A program made the position numbers and the translations under genes. Positions 8,639 to 15,866 of a stretch of DNA of 46,543 nt are shown here, piece by piece. Below the pieces are notes generated by a model that ran no database searches, was not told the DNA's origin, and worked only from the letters and a program-made list of their open reading frames with translations. The stretch lies in NCBI GenBank assembly GCA_943333275.1, contig CALQSQ010000039.1, positions 1 through 46,543 on the forward strand, in the 5' to 3' direction. Source of the stretch: Akkermansia muciniphila (GTDB lineage Bacteria > Verrucomicrobiota > Verrucomicrobiia > Verrucomicrobiales > V1-33). Within the stretch, counting starts at the first letter, position 1. Each line of letters begins with the position of its first letter.

Positions 8639-8665
8639 CCCTGAAAATAAGTAAGGGTCACCCCT
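8639..8665 (+). repeat. REP-like direct repeat, copy 2
   Basis: The partner of the repeat at 6932-6957, with 24 of 25 bases identical and the same orientation. It is followed by CCCTGACCCCTTAGGGGGC, which adds a short CCCC/GGGG hairpin. It separates the NOS segment from the response-regulator gene, whose stop codon lies about 30 bases away. Confidence 0.75.
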
Positions 8666-8693
8666 GACCCCTTAGGGGGCGCGCGCCGCGTGC

Positions 8694-9380
8694 TCACCCC
8701 TTCAGTCGTGGGGCGGCAGGATCCTCCGTTTTCAAGAGGCCGGATTCCACCCAAAGCGTCGCGGCACGCAATAGCGCCGGAGCATTCGCGAGGCCGAGTT
8801 TTTCCTTCAAATGCTCGCGATAGGTCTCGACGGTCTTGGGGCTGATTTTGAGGTGCCTGCCAATCTCAACGGTGCTCAAGCCGCCACCCAGCAATTGGAA
8901 GACCTGCAGTTCGCGATCGGTCAGTTTTGCCAGATCAAGCGTTCGGGAAGCGGGGTCAGGGAAAATATTCTGCAGGAGCCGGGCCGCCATGCGGGGGCTG
9001 AGGTGGATCCCCCCTCTCATCACGGTCCCGATGGCGGTGAGCACCGCTTCGGTGGCCTCGGACTTCATCAGGTAGCCGCGGGCACCAGCCTTCAAGGCGC
9101 GGTGTGCGTAGATGTCTTCGTCAAACTGCGAAAGGGCGATGATCCGGATCTGCGGATGCTCCCGCATCACCTCCGTAATCAGTTCGAGCCCCTCGCCATC
9201 GCCCAGGCGCAGGTCCATGAGGATCACGTCGGGGGGCGAGGCTGCGACCGCCAGCCGGGCTTCGGCGACAGATCCGGCTTCGCCGCAGCAGATCACCTCT
9301 TCCTGTTGGTTGAGCCACTGGGCGAGGCCGCTGCGGAAGAAGGGGTGGTCTTCGACGATGAGAACGCGGATTTTTTTCAT
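8694..9380 (-). CDS. NarL/FixJ-type response regulator
   Basis: A 228-residue regulator. The receiver domain (residues 4-120) has the acidic pocket EDH near residue 10, the phospho-acceptor Asp56 in ILMDLRLGDGEG, the SQF switch region and the Lys of LMKSEA. The C-terminal LuxR-type helix-turn-helix (about 153-215) has LTDRELQVFQLLGGGLSTVEIGRHL and SPKTVETYREHLKEKLG. It should be phosphorylated by the kinase encoded directly upstream; the two genes overlap by four bases (ATGA). Targets are unknown. The NOS gene lies next downstream on the same strand, so control of NOS is possible but unproven. Confidence 0.93.
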   Translation of the reverse strand: MKKIRVLIVEDHPFFRSGLAQWLNQQEEVICCGEAGSVAEARLAVAASPPDVILMDLRLGDGEGLELITEVMREHPQIRIIALSQFDEDIYAHRALKAGARGYLMKSEATEAVLTAIGTVMRGGIHLSPRMAARLLQNIFPDPASRTLDLAKLTDRELQVFQLLGGGLSTVEIGRHLKISPKTVETYREHLKEKLGLANAPALLRAATLWVESGLLKTEDPAAPRLKG

Positions 9381-11410
9381 GGGTCAGATTTCAGGTTTTC
9401 GTTAGCGGCACCGGCGGAAGCAAGTGGCAACCGGCAGATGACAGCGGTGCAGTCGGCGGAGTCCGGCTGCATGGTGAAGGTTCCGCCGATATTGACGGCG
9501 CGATGGCGCATGATGCGCAGGCCCATGCCACGGGCGCGCTCCAGATCCGGACTCCAGGGTTTGCCGTCGTTAGAAATCATCAGGATCACGCTGTTCGGCT
9601 CGCAGCGGACGGAAATGGTGACGAGCCGGGCCTTGCCATGCTGGATGGCGTTGCGCGTGGCTTCCTGGGCGATGCGGTAAAGTTGCATGCTTTGCTCCGG
9701 AGTGAGCGGAGGAAGCTCCGTTTCCACCTGCACCCGGCACTCCATGCGGAAGGCGGTTTCCATTTCCTTGCCAAGCTGGGATAATCCGGCCGCGAGCCCG
9801 CCGGCTTCCAGATCCACCGGGGCGAGCAGGCGGGCGAAATTCCGGACCAGGTCAATGCCGTCATTGACCAATCCGACCAGTTGCTGGGCGGTGGCCGCCT
9901 CGGGGATGGCGCGGCGTTCCAAAGTCTCCGCCAGGGACTTGAACCGGAACGCGATGCCGGCCAGATACGCGCCCAGATGGTCGTGCAACTCGTGGGCGAT
10001 GCGCTCCTGCTCGTGGGAACTGATGCGCGCCACCTCCTGCTCCAGGTGAATGCGTTCGGAAACGTCCCGCATGGCGGCTGCGAGCAGCGTGCCGCCTTCC
10101 GTTTGCACCGGGCTGAGGCTCATTTCCAGAGGAAATTCCGAGCCATCCTTGCGTCGGCCCGGAAGGCTGGGTTTCTCACCCGCCTCGAGCAAACGGCCGT
10201 TCTCCAGAGGGCTTCCTGCCAGAAGCGCCGACGACAGCAGAACTTCCCATGATTGTCCCAGCAGCTCCGCAGGGGTCCAGCCAAACATCCGCTCGGCCTG
10301 ATGGTTGGCCATTTGAATGATTCCCTCCGGATCCGTCATCACCAACGCGTCCGGCGCAAACTCAAACAAGTCCTGGAACTGCCGCTTGGAATGCTCGAGT
10401 TCCGCGGTGCGCTCGGCGACCCGCCGCTCCAAGGTGGCGGAGTGCTCCTGAAGTGCCTCCAGGCGCTCGCGCTCCACGCGCATGTTCTCCTCCAATGCTT
10501 TCGCCAAAAGCGCTTCGGCCTCCTTCAGTTCGGAAAGATCCCGGATGAACGCGCTGAAGTGCACCTTTCCCCCCACCATGACCTTGGCGATCGTCAACTC
10601 AACCGGAAACTCCACCCCGTCGTGGCGCAGGGCGCTCAACTCGATCCGGCGGTTCAACACCCTCGCCTCGCCCGTCTGGATCAAGTGCCGGTGGCCGCGT
10701 TCGTGCGCCTCGCGGTAAGACGGTGGAATGATGACTTCCGACATTTTCCGGCCGATGACCTCGCCGGCACTCCAACCAAAAATCATTTTCGCCTGCGGAT
10801 TCCAACTGGTGATGAGCCCGTCCAGATCCATGGTGACCACGGCGTCCAGTGCCGAGTCGATGATCTGCTCGGTGCGCTCGTTGCTCTCACGCAACGCCGC
10901 TGCGCTCTGAGTTAACTTGGTATGATCAATGCGAAACTCCAACTGCCTCATGACCTGGCGGGCCAGCCGCGCGAGCCCGTCGCGCTGATCACTCGTAAGC
11001 TGGCGGCGCGCGCGGTCTATGACACAGAGCGTTCCGAGGCGATGGCCATCCGGGGTGGTGAGCGGAGCCCCTGCGTAGAAGCGGATGTGCGGTTCTCCAG
11101 TGACCAGCGGGTTGGAGCAAAAGCGTTCGTCCAGGCGAGCATCGGGAATTTCCATCAACTCCGCTCCCTGAATGGCATGCTGGCAGAACGAGAGATTCCG
11201 GTGGGTCTCACAAACCTCGAGGCCCACCCGGCTCTTGAACCACTGGCGCGCTCCATCCACCAGCGAGATGAGGGCGATGGGCGTCTGGCAAATCAGTGAG
11301 GCCAGCTGCGTGAAGTCGTCGAACTCCGACTCCGGCGGCGTGTCGAGGATGTCGTAGCGCTCGAGCGCAGCGAGGCGGTTCCGCTCATTGGTGGATTCGG
11401 GTTCGTTCAC
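9377..11410 (-). CDS. GAF-PAS-PAS sensor histidine kinase (HisKA_3)
   Basis: A 677-residue kinase without obvious membrane segments, so probably a cytoplasmic sensor. Order: N-terminal LAALERYDILDTPPE leading into a GAF domain (about 25-165), a PAS domain (about 180-295), a coiled coil (about 295-345), a second PAS (about 345-460), a HisKA_3 dimerisation region with the phospho-acceptor His473 in AHELHDHLGAYL, and an HATPase domain (AQEATRNAIQHG, then ISNDGKPW and GMGLRIM). It starts at GTG 11408-11410; this GTG overlaps the TGA of the truncated HAD gene as GTGA. It pairs with the response regulator downstream. GAF and PAS domains could bind a small ligand or cofactor; the signal is not readable from the sequence. 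Confidence 0.92.
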   Translation of the reverse strand: MNEPESTNERNRLAALERYDILDTPPESEFDDFTQLASLICQTPIALISLVDGARQWFKSRVGLEVCETHRNLSFCQHAIQGAELMEIPDARLDERFCSNPLVTGEPHIRFYAGAPLTTPDGHRLGTLCVIDRARRQLTSDQRDGLARLARQVMRQLEFRIDHTKLTQSAAALRESNERTEQIIDSALDAVVTMDLDGLITSWNPQAKMIFGWSAGEVIGRKMSEVIIPPSYREAHERGHRHLIQTGEARVLNRRIELSALRHDGVEFPVELTIAKVMVGGKVHFSAFIRDLSELKEAEALLAKALEENMRVERERLEALQEHSATLERRVAERTAELEHSKRQFQDLFEFAPDALVMTDPEGIIQMANHQAERMFGWTPAELLGQSWEVLLSSALLAGSPLENGRLLEAGEKPSLPGRRKDGSEFPLEMSLSPVQTEGGTLLAAAMRDVSERIHLEQEVARISSHEQERIAHELHDHLGAYLAGIAFRFKSLAETLERRAIPEAATAQQLVGLVNDGIDLVRNFARLLAPVDLEAGGLAAGLSQLGKEMETAFRMECRVQVETELPPLTPEQSMQLYRIAQEATRNAIQHGKARLVTISVRCEPNSVILMISNDGKPWSPDLERARGMGLRIMRHRAVNIGGTFTMQPDSADCTAVICRLPLASAGAANENLKSDP

Positions 11411-11697
11411 AAGTGCGCCCGATTAATTAAACGAATCCCAGGCGTTTGTGAACCACCAAACACAAAGGAGGCCTGGAAATACATCGGCTGCTCGGCCCAC
11501 AGGCAGCCGTCGTTGTCGAAGGTGGCGATGCGTTCAGCGACCGGCACAAAGTCGGGCGTGCCTTCTTTCGTCACCTTCTCGACGAAGGTGGTGATGGATT
11601 GTTTGGCCGGGCCGTCGTTCCACGAGGGCAGCGGATCGGCGGCGCGCGCCCCACCAGCGAGGGCCGCGACGAGGATGGCGAAAAGGAAGCATTTCAT
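11407..11697 (-). pseudogene. Truncated HAD phosphatase, second copy
   Basis: Reads as a 96-residue product with signal peptide (MKCFLFAILVAALAGGARA) then ADPLPSWNDGPAKQS and the motif I region FDNDGCLWAEQPMY, closely matching the first quarter of the HAD protein at 2040-3032. Similarity stops after about residue 80 (FQASFVF), and 15 unrelated residues follow before a stop that overlaps the GTG of the histidine kinase. All later HAD motifs are missing, so it cannot be an active phosphatase. It lies 19 bases behind an amidohydrolase, echoing the first set. It marks a break point where the kinase/NOS block joined the cluster. Confidence 0.85.
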
Positions 11698-11716
11698 CGC
11701 AGCGGCCTGTTTGTGA

Positions 11717-13414
11717 TTACCTTGCGGTATAGATGGTCTTCCCCTCCTTGATCGTCTCCACCACCTTGATGTCCTTGATGGCCATGGGCTCCACCTTCAG
11801 CGGGTCTTTGTCCAGAATCACGAGGTCGGCGAGCTTGCCGGCTTCGAGGGTGCCCTTGCGGTCTTCCTCGCGATACCAGTAGGCCACATTGCAGGTGATG
11901 GCCTTGAGCGCTTCGTAGGGGGAGACGCGCTCATCGGGGCCGATGACTTCGCCTTCGCGCGAGACGCGGTTCACGGCGGACCAGACGACGAAGAGCTGGT
12001 CGATGGGGGCGACGTTGAAGTCGGTGTGGTTGGCGAAGGTGATGCCTCGATCGAGTGCGGACTTCAGCGGGCTGAGGAAATACGCCTGCTCCTTGCCGCG
12101 GTTTTTTATGTGCGTGCTGCCGAAGAAGAACGTGTGCTCGGTGTAGAACGACGGGATTATTTTCCACGCAGCGATCTTGTCGAGCTGGTCCTTGCGCACG
12201 AATTGACAGTGGATGATGCCGGTGCGGTGGTCGCCGGCCTTCGCGTCACCGAGCAACGCCTCGTGCACCTTCAGGAAGGTGTCGATCGCAGCGTCACCGT
12301 TGCAGTGGATGATGAGCGGCACCTTCGCGTCATACACGCCCTTCACTATTTGGCGGATCGTTTCCTCAGGGAAGCTCGGCTCGCCCTTCCAGTCTTTCTC
12401 GCCGCTCGGTCCGCCGGTGAGATACGGCGTGGTGAAGTGCGCGGTGCGGCCCTGCGGCGAACCGTCAACGGTCACCTTGATGCCGCCCAGCTTGAGCCCG
12501 TTGGTGTATTTCCCAAAAGTCTCCGGCGGGTTCGAGCGCATCACTTGCTTGAACTCCGTCATGAAAGGATAAGCGATCACGTCAATGAAGAGCTTCTTTT
12601 CCTTCGCGCCCTGCTGGAGGATTTGCAGGTCGGACAGATGTGTCGCGCCCTCCTGCGCGGTCGTCACGCCGGCGGCGGCGTAGATTTTCTGCCCGTCCAT
12701 CAGCGCCTGCATGATCTGCTCCGGCGAAGGCTTTGGCAAGTTGGCAAAGATGGGCAGGAACGCCGTCTCCATGAGCAACCCCTCGGGCTCGTTGCCGCCG
12801 GGCTTGCGCACGATCACACCGCCTGGCGGCGTTTCGGTGGTGGCGTTGATGTTGTATTTCTTCAGCGCCACCGAGTTCAGCACCGCACCGTGCAGCGAGA
12901 CGTGGCCGACCATCACCGGGTTGTCGGGAAAGTGCGGATCGAGATCAGCAGCGGTCAGCTTTCCGTCCTCGGGAAAAATGCTGTCGTCATAGCCATAGCC
13001 CATGACGACCTCGCCGGCCGGAATCTTCTTGTCGGCGATGAGCTTCTTCAGCGCGCCGATGATGCCCTGCTTTGTGTCGCCGGGACCAAAGGGTGCGGCA
13101 TAGCAATTGGCCTGTCCCGCGAGGCTTAGCGCATTGATGAAGTGCCCGTGCCCGTCCATGAAGCCCGGCAGCAGCGCCTTACCGCCGAGGTCCACGACCT
13201 TCGTCGCATCACCCTTCAACTTGAGTGCGGCATCCTTGCTGCCTGCGAGCGCAATCTTTCCGTCCTTCACGGCGAGCGCCTCGACATAAGTGGGGGCTTT
13301 CCCCGCCATGGTGAGGATGGAGCCGTGATGATAAATGGTGTCCGCCGTCTGGGCGAACGCGGAGGTGATGGTGAGGCCGCACAGCGCGGCGAGGAGTATA
13401 AGTTTCGTTTTCAT
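11717..13414 (-). CDS. Amidohydrolase family 3 protein, second copy
   Basis: A 565-residue YtcJ-like hydrolase with a clear signal peptide (cleavage after AFAQ, near residue 22), so periplasmic. Metal motifs: GFMDGHGHF, HCNGDAAID, GIIHCQF and the aspartate of FANHTDFNVAP. It ends with VVETIKEGKTIYTAR, the normal family C terminus. It shares with the copy at 4923-6875 the motifs ILTMAGKAPTYVEALAVKDGKI, DERVSPY.ALKAIT and GTLEAGKLADLVILDK, so the two are paralogues, probably with different substrates given divergence in the middle. Its leader is A/C-rich without a Shine-Dalgarno sequence. It is followed by the truncated HAD gene. Confidence 0.9.
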   Translation of the reverse strand: MKTKLILLAALCGLTITSAFAQTADTIYHHGSILTMAGKAPTYVEALAVKDGKIALAGSKDAALKLKGDATKVVDLGGKALLPGFMDGHGHFINALSLAGQANCYAAPFGPGDTKQGIIGALKKLIADKKIPAGEVVMGYGYDDSIFPEDGKLTAADLDPHFPDNPVMVGHVSLHGAVLNSVALKKYNINATTETPPGGVIVRKPGGNEPEGLLMETAFLPIFANLPKPSPEQIMQALMDGQKIYAAAGVTTAQEGATHLSDLQILQQGAKEKKLFIDVIAYPFMTEFKQVMRSNPPETFGKYTNGLKLGGIKVTVDGSPQGRTAHFTTPYLTGGPSGEKDWKGEPSFPEETIRQIVKGVYDAKVPLIIHCNGDAAIDTFLKVHEALLGDAKAGDHRTGIIHCQFVRKDQLDKIAAWKIIPSFYTEHTFFFGSTHIKNRGKEQAYFLSPLKSALDRGITFANHTDFNVAPIDQLFVVWSAVNRVSREGEVIGPDERVSPYEALKAITCNVAYWYREEDRKGTLEAGKLADLVILDKDPLKVEPMAIKDIKVVETIKEGKTIYTAR

Positions 13415-13432
13415 CGTCGTGTTCTTTGTTTC

Positions 13433-14620
13433 CTATTTTGAGGTTCGTCGCGGGGCTTTGACGGTTTTCAGCTCCACCTCGCGTGACCAGTCGAGGAGTT
13501 TTTGGCGGAGCAGTTCTTTCGACGGCAGGTAAAGCTGATATTCCTTGGCGTGGATGTTGGCGTCCTTCGGGAGAGTGAGTTTCACCACGGCATCTTTTTT
13601 CTCCTTACAAAGCAGCAGGCCGATGGTGGGATTTTCATCCGGCAGCTTCACTTCGCGGTCGTAGTAGTTCACATACATTTGCATCTGCCCGAGATCCTGA
13701 TGCGTGAGCTTGTCGAGCTTGAGATCAATGACGACGTAGCAGCGCAGCAGCCGGTTGTAAAAAACGAGGTCGAGGAAGTAGTGATCACCATCGAAGGTGA
13801 AGCGCTTCTGCCGGGCCTCGAAGAGAAAGCCCTTGCCCATCTCCAGGAGAAACTTTTCCAGATGGGTGATGATGGCGGACTCGAGATCGGATTCAGAGTA
13901 ACCGGACGTCTCGTCAAGGCAGAGGAATTCGAGGACTAGCGGTTCTTTGAAGAGGTCTTCGGGTCGAGTAATGAGCTGGCCTTCCTTCGCCAGTTTGCGA
14001 ATGCCGGCTTTGTCCCGGCTGAGGGCGAGGCGGTGGTAGAGGCAGGAGGCTTTCTGGCGTCGAAGTTCGGGCACGGACCAGCTTTCGTTAGTAGCTTCGA
14101 TCTCGTAGAAGCTGCGTTCGCCGGGGTCTTTGATGGGGAGGAGTTCGACGTAGTGAGTCCAACTGAGGGTGAAAGGATTGAAGGATTTAGCAGTAGGCTG
14201 CTGCTGAATCTCGAAGGGGGCCGAAATCGCAGACGGTGTCTGCGAAATGGCCGTGAGTGCCAATTTAACAGTAGGCTGCTGTTGAATTCGGTTTTTGTTC
14301 TCGATGAAGAATTTCCGCATCAACTGAAGATTGGTGACGGAAAATCCTCTGCCAAATTCTTCGGTCAGCCGGGTTGAGAGAGCCTTGAGCATTTCCTGTC
14401 CATATCCAGCCCGCTTCGCGCCCTTCTGCTCATGCTCCACGATGCGGCGACCAATCTCGAAATTAGTCATCACCTGAAACGTATCCACCACCGAGGCCAC
14501 TCCCCGGCGTGCCGACTGGATGAGGTCGCGGACTTCGGTGATGAGCGCCGCAAGGTCACCGGGCTTCGCTTTCGCGTCGGCGGGTGGTTTTGGGGTGGCA
14601 GATGCTTTCTTTTTCATCAT
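13433..14620 (-). CDS. DUF1016 / YhcG-type PD-(D/E)XK nuclease
   Basis: A 395-residue protein. The N-terminal DUF1016 domain (about 25-190) has TNFEIGRRIVEHEQKGAKRAGYG, FSVTNLQLMRKFF and LSWTHYVELL. The C-terminal nuclease-like domain (about 225-370) has FDGDHYFLDLVFYN followed by YVVIDLKLDK, giving the D...DxK pattern of PD-(D/E)XK enzymes. Family members are frequent neighbours of restriction systems and RhuM proteins; their action is poorly known. The ATG overlaps the TGA of the rhuM gene (ATGA), so the two are translated together. The linker at about residues 110-145 carries an in-frame 78-base duplication-like structure (14191-14287). Confidence 0.88.
   Translation of the reverse strand: MMKKKASATPKPPADAKAKPGDLAALITEVRDLIQSARRGVASVVDTFQVMTNFEIGRRIVEHEQKGAKRAGYGQEMLKALSTRLTEEFGRGFSVTNLQLMRKFFIENKNRIQQQPTVKLALTAISQTPSAISAPFEIQQQPTAKSFNPFTLSWTHYVELLPIKDPGERSFYEIEATNESWSVPELRRQKASCLYHRLALSRDKAGIRKLAKEGQLITRPEDLFKEPLVLEFLCLDETSGYSESDLESAIITHLEKFLLEMGKGFLFEARQKRFTFDGDHYFLDLVFYNRLLRCYVVIDLKLDKLTHQDLGQMQMYVNYYDREVKLPDENPTIGLLLCKEKKDAVVKLTLPKDANIHAKEYQLYLPSKELLRQKLLDWSREVELKTVKAPRRTSK
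14191..14287 (-). repeat. In-frame direct repeat inside the DUF1016 linker
   Basis: Nineteen bases at 14191-14209 recur at 14269-14287 with one mismatch, exactly 78 bases (26 codons) apart, giving IQQQPTVK and IQQQPTAK in the protein. Between them is a perfect 7-bp hairpin (14228-14234 with 14238-14244). The arrangement suggests an in-frame insertion or duplication in a tolerant linker. Confidence 0.7.
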
Positions 14621-15666
14621 GCTTTCGGCGGCTTGGGTTTCTTGGGGCGCGGTAGCTTCTTTAGCTCCTGCACTGCTTTTTCAAACTCCGCATCGATCCG
14701 CTGCGGTTGCGCATCCAGTAGCGTCCGATACCGCGCATATTCCAGCTCTGCCTTCGCCTTGGCGGATTCGGCGGAAATTCCCCCCGCGTGCTCTGGCAGC
14801 TTTCGCCCCGAGATTTTCAAAAACTCATCCAGCTTCGTGATCCAGTCCCGCATGGTCATCACCTTGCGCTCCAGCGCCTGGAGTTCCGCATATTCGATGT
14901 AGAGGTTCACGATGCGGTTGAGCACCTGCAGCTCATCCTCCGTGAGGTAGTTCTTGGCGATGGCAACGTCGTCCTTCCGCACAATTCCGCCGGGTCGCGT
15001 CGTTTGCAGGCCCATGAATGGCTTCGCCGCATCCGCCCGCTCCACTATCACCTCGGCGGCGGTGTGCCCGTGCGACGCCCAGTGCATCTTGTTCTGCACC
15101 GCGGCGAAGAACTGCTGCGATTGCTCCGCGTCCGGCGTGTAGTCCACGCTCGTCGCATAAATATCGAGAATCTTCTGGTAGAACCGCCGCTCGGACGAGC
15201 GGATGTCCCGGATGCGCTCCAGTTGCTCGTCGAAGTAATCCTTCTGCCCTTTGCCCGGCGGGTTCTTGAGCCGCTCATCGTCCATCGTGAAGCCTTTCAG
15301 CAAATACTCGCCCAAACGCCCGATGGCCCACTGGCGGAACTGCGTGCCCCGATGGCTGCGCACGCGGAAACCGACCGCGAGAACAGCTTCCAAATTGTAG
15401 TGCTCGATCTCCCGCACCACCTCCCGCTGGCCCTCGATTCGAACTATCCGGAATTTCCGGATAGTTGCCTCGCGGCGCAGTTCGCCTTCGTCAAAAATAT
15501 TCACCAGATGCTCGTTGATCGTCCGCACATCCTTCTCGAACAGATCAGCCATGAGCGCCTGCGTCAGCCACAGCGTTTCATTCTCAAACCGGCACTGGAT
15601 GCGCGTCCGGCCATCCTCTGTTTGGTAGAGGATGATTTCGGATTGGGGTAAAGGTTCGTCGCTCAT
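14617..15666 (-). CDS. rhuM: RhuM family protein
   Basis: A 349-residue protein of the RhuM (virulence RhuM) family: N-terminal EIILYQTEDGRTRIQCRFENETLWLTQALMADLFEKDVRTINEHL, then REIEHYNLEAVLAVGFRVRSHRGTQFRQWA, and a C-terminal half with FFAAVQNKMHWASHGHTAAEVI and the YLTEDELQVLNRIVNLYIEYAE stretch. The first part resembles phage and toxin-type DNA-interacting modules; the family is common in defence islands, often beside type I restriction genes, with no proven biochemical role. It is coupled to the downstream DUF1016 gene by ATGA. Its own ATG also overlaps a TGA that ends a short open tail (GEADIKERFHS) reading in from upstream, possibly the remnant of a lost partner gene. Confidence 0.88.
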   Translation of the reverse strand: MSDEPLPQSEIILYQTEDGRTRIQCRFENETLWLTQALMADLFEKDVRTINEHLVNIFDEGELRREATIRKFRIVRIEGQREVVREIEHYNLEAVLAVGFRVRSHRGTQFRQWAIGRLGEYLLKGFTMDDERLKNPPGKGQKDYFDEQLERIRDIRSSERRFYQKILDIYATSVDYTPDAEQSQQFFAAVQNKMHWASHGHTAAEVIVERADAAKPFMGLQTTRPGGIVRKDDVAIAKNYLTEDELQVLNRIVNLYIEYAELQALERKVMTMRDWITKLDEFLKISGRKLPEHAGGISAESAKAKAELEYARYRTLLDAQPQRIDAEFEKAVQELKKLPRPKKPKPPKA

Positions 15667-15707
15667 GAATGGAACCGCTCTTTGATATCTGCTTCGCCGA
15701 TGAAGTC

Positions 15708-15737
15708 GCGGGCCGTCCCCGTGAGGAGACGGCCCGC
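15708..15737 (-). other. Hairpin upstream of rhuM
   Basis: A perfect 10-bp stem, 15708-15717 (GCGGGCCGTC) with 15728-15737, and a 10-base loop. It lies between the sulfatase terminator and the rhuM start, about 42 bases from the ATG. It may be a second terminator element or a structured leader; no T tract follows on the minus strand. Confidence 0.55.
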
Positions 15738-15769
15738 GTGTCTCACAATCGAATCATTTCTGGAAAAAG

Positions 15770-15831
15770 GGCCGCACCCGGATGGAGCCCGCCTTCACTT
15801 GAAAGCTATGGCGGGGCAAGCAGGTGCGGCC
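15770..15831 (-). terminator. Rho-independent terminator of sulfatase 1
   Basis: A 9-bp stem (GGCCGCACC at 15770-15778 with GGTGCGGCC at 15823-15831) encloses a second GC-rich pairing (around 15787-15793 with 15810-15816). On the minus strand the stem is followed by CCTTTTTCC, a T tract. It lies 36 bases after the stop codon of the sulfatase. Its promoter-distal arm shares 18 bases with the hairpin at 18531-18561. Confidence 0.8.
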
Positions 15832-15866
15832 TGGTTGATTGATTGCGTCTTTTACTTGGCGTGGCG

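Noticed and set aside
12026..13129. 367-codon plus-strand frame inside amidohydrolase copy 2
   Set aside because: It lies wholly antisense to a strongly supported gene; no domain or signal is visible.
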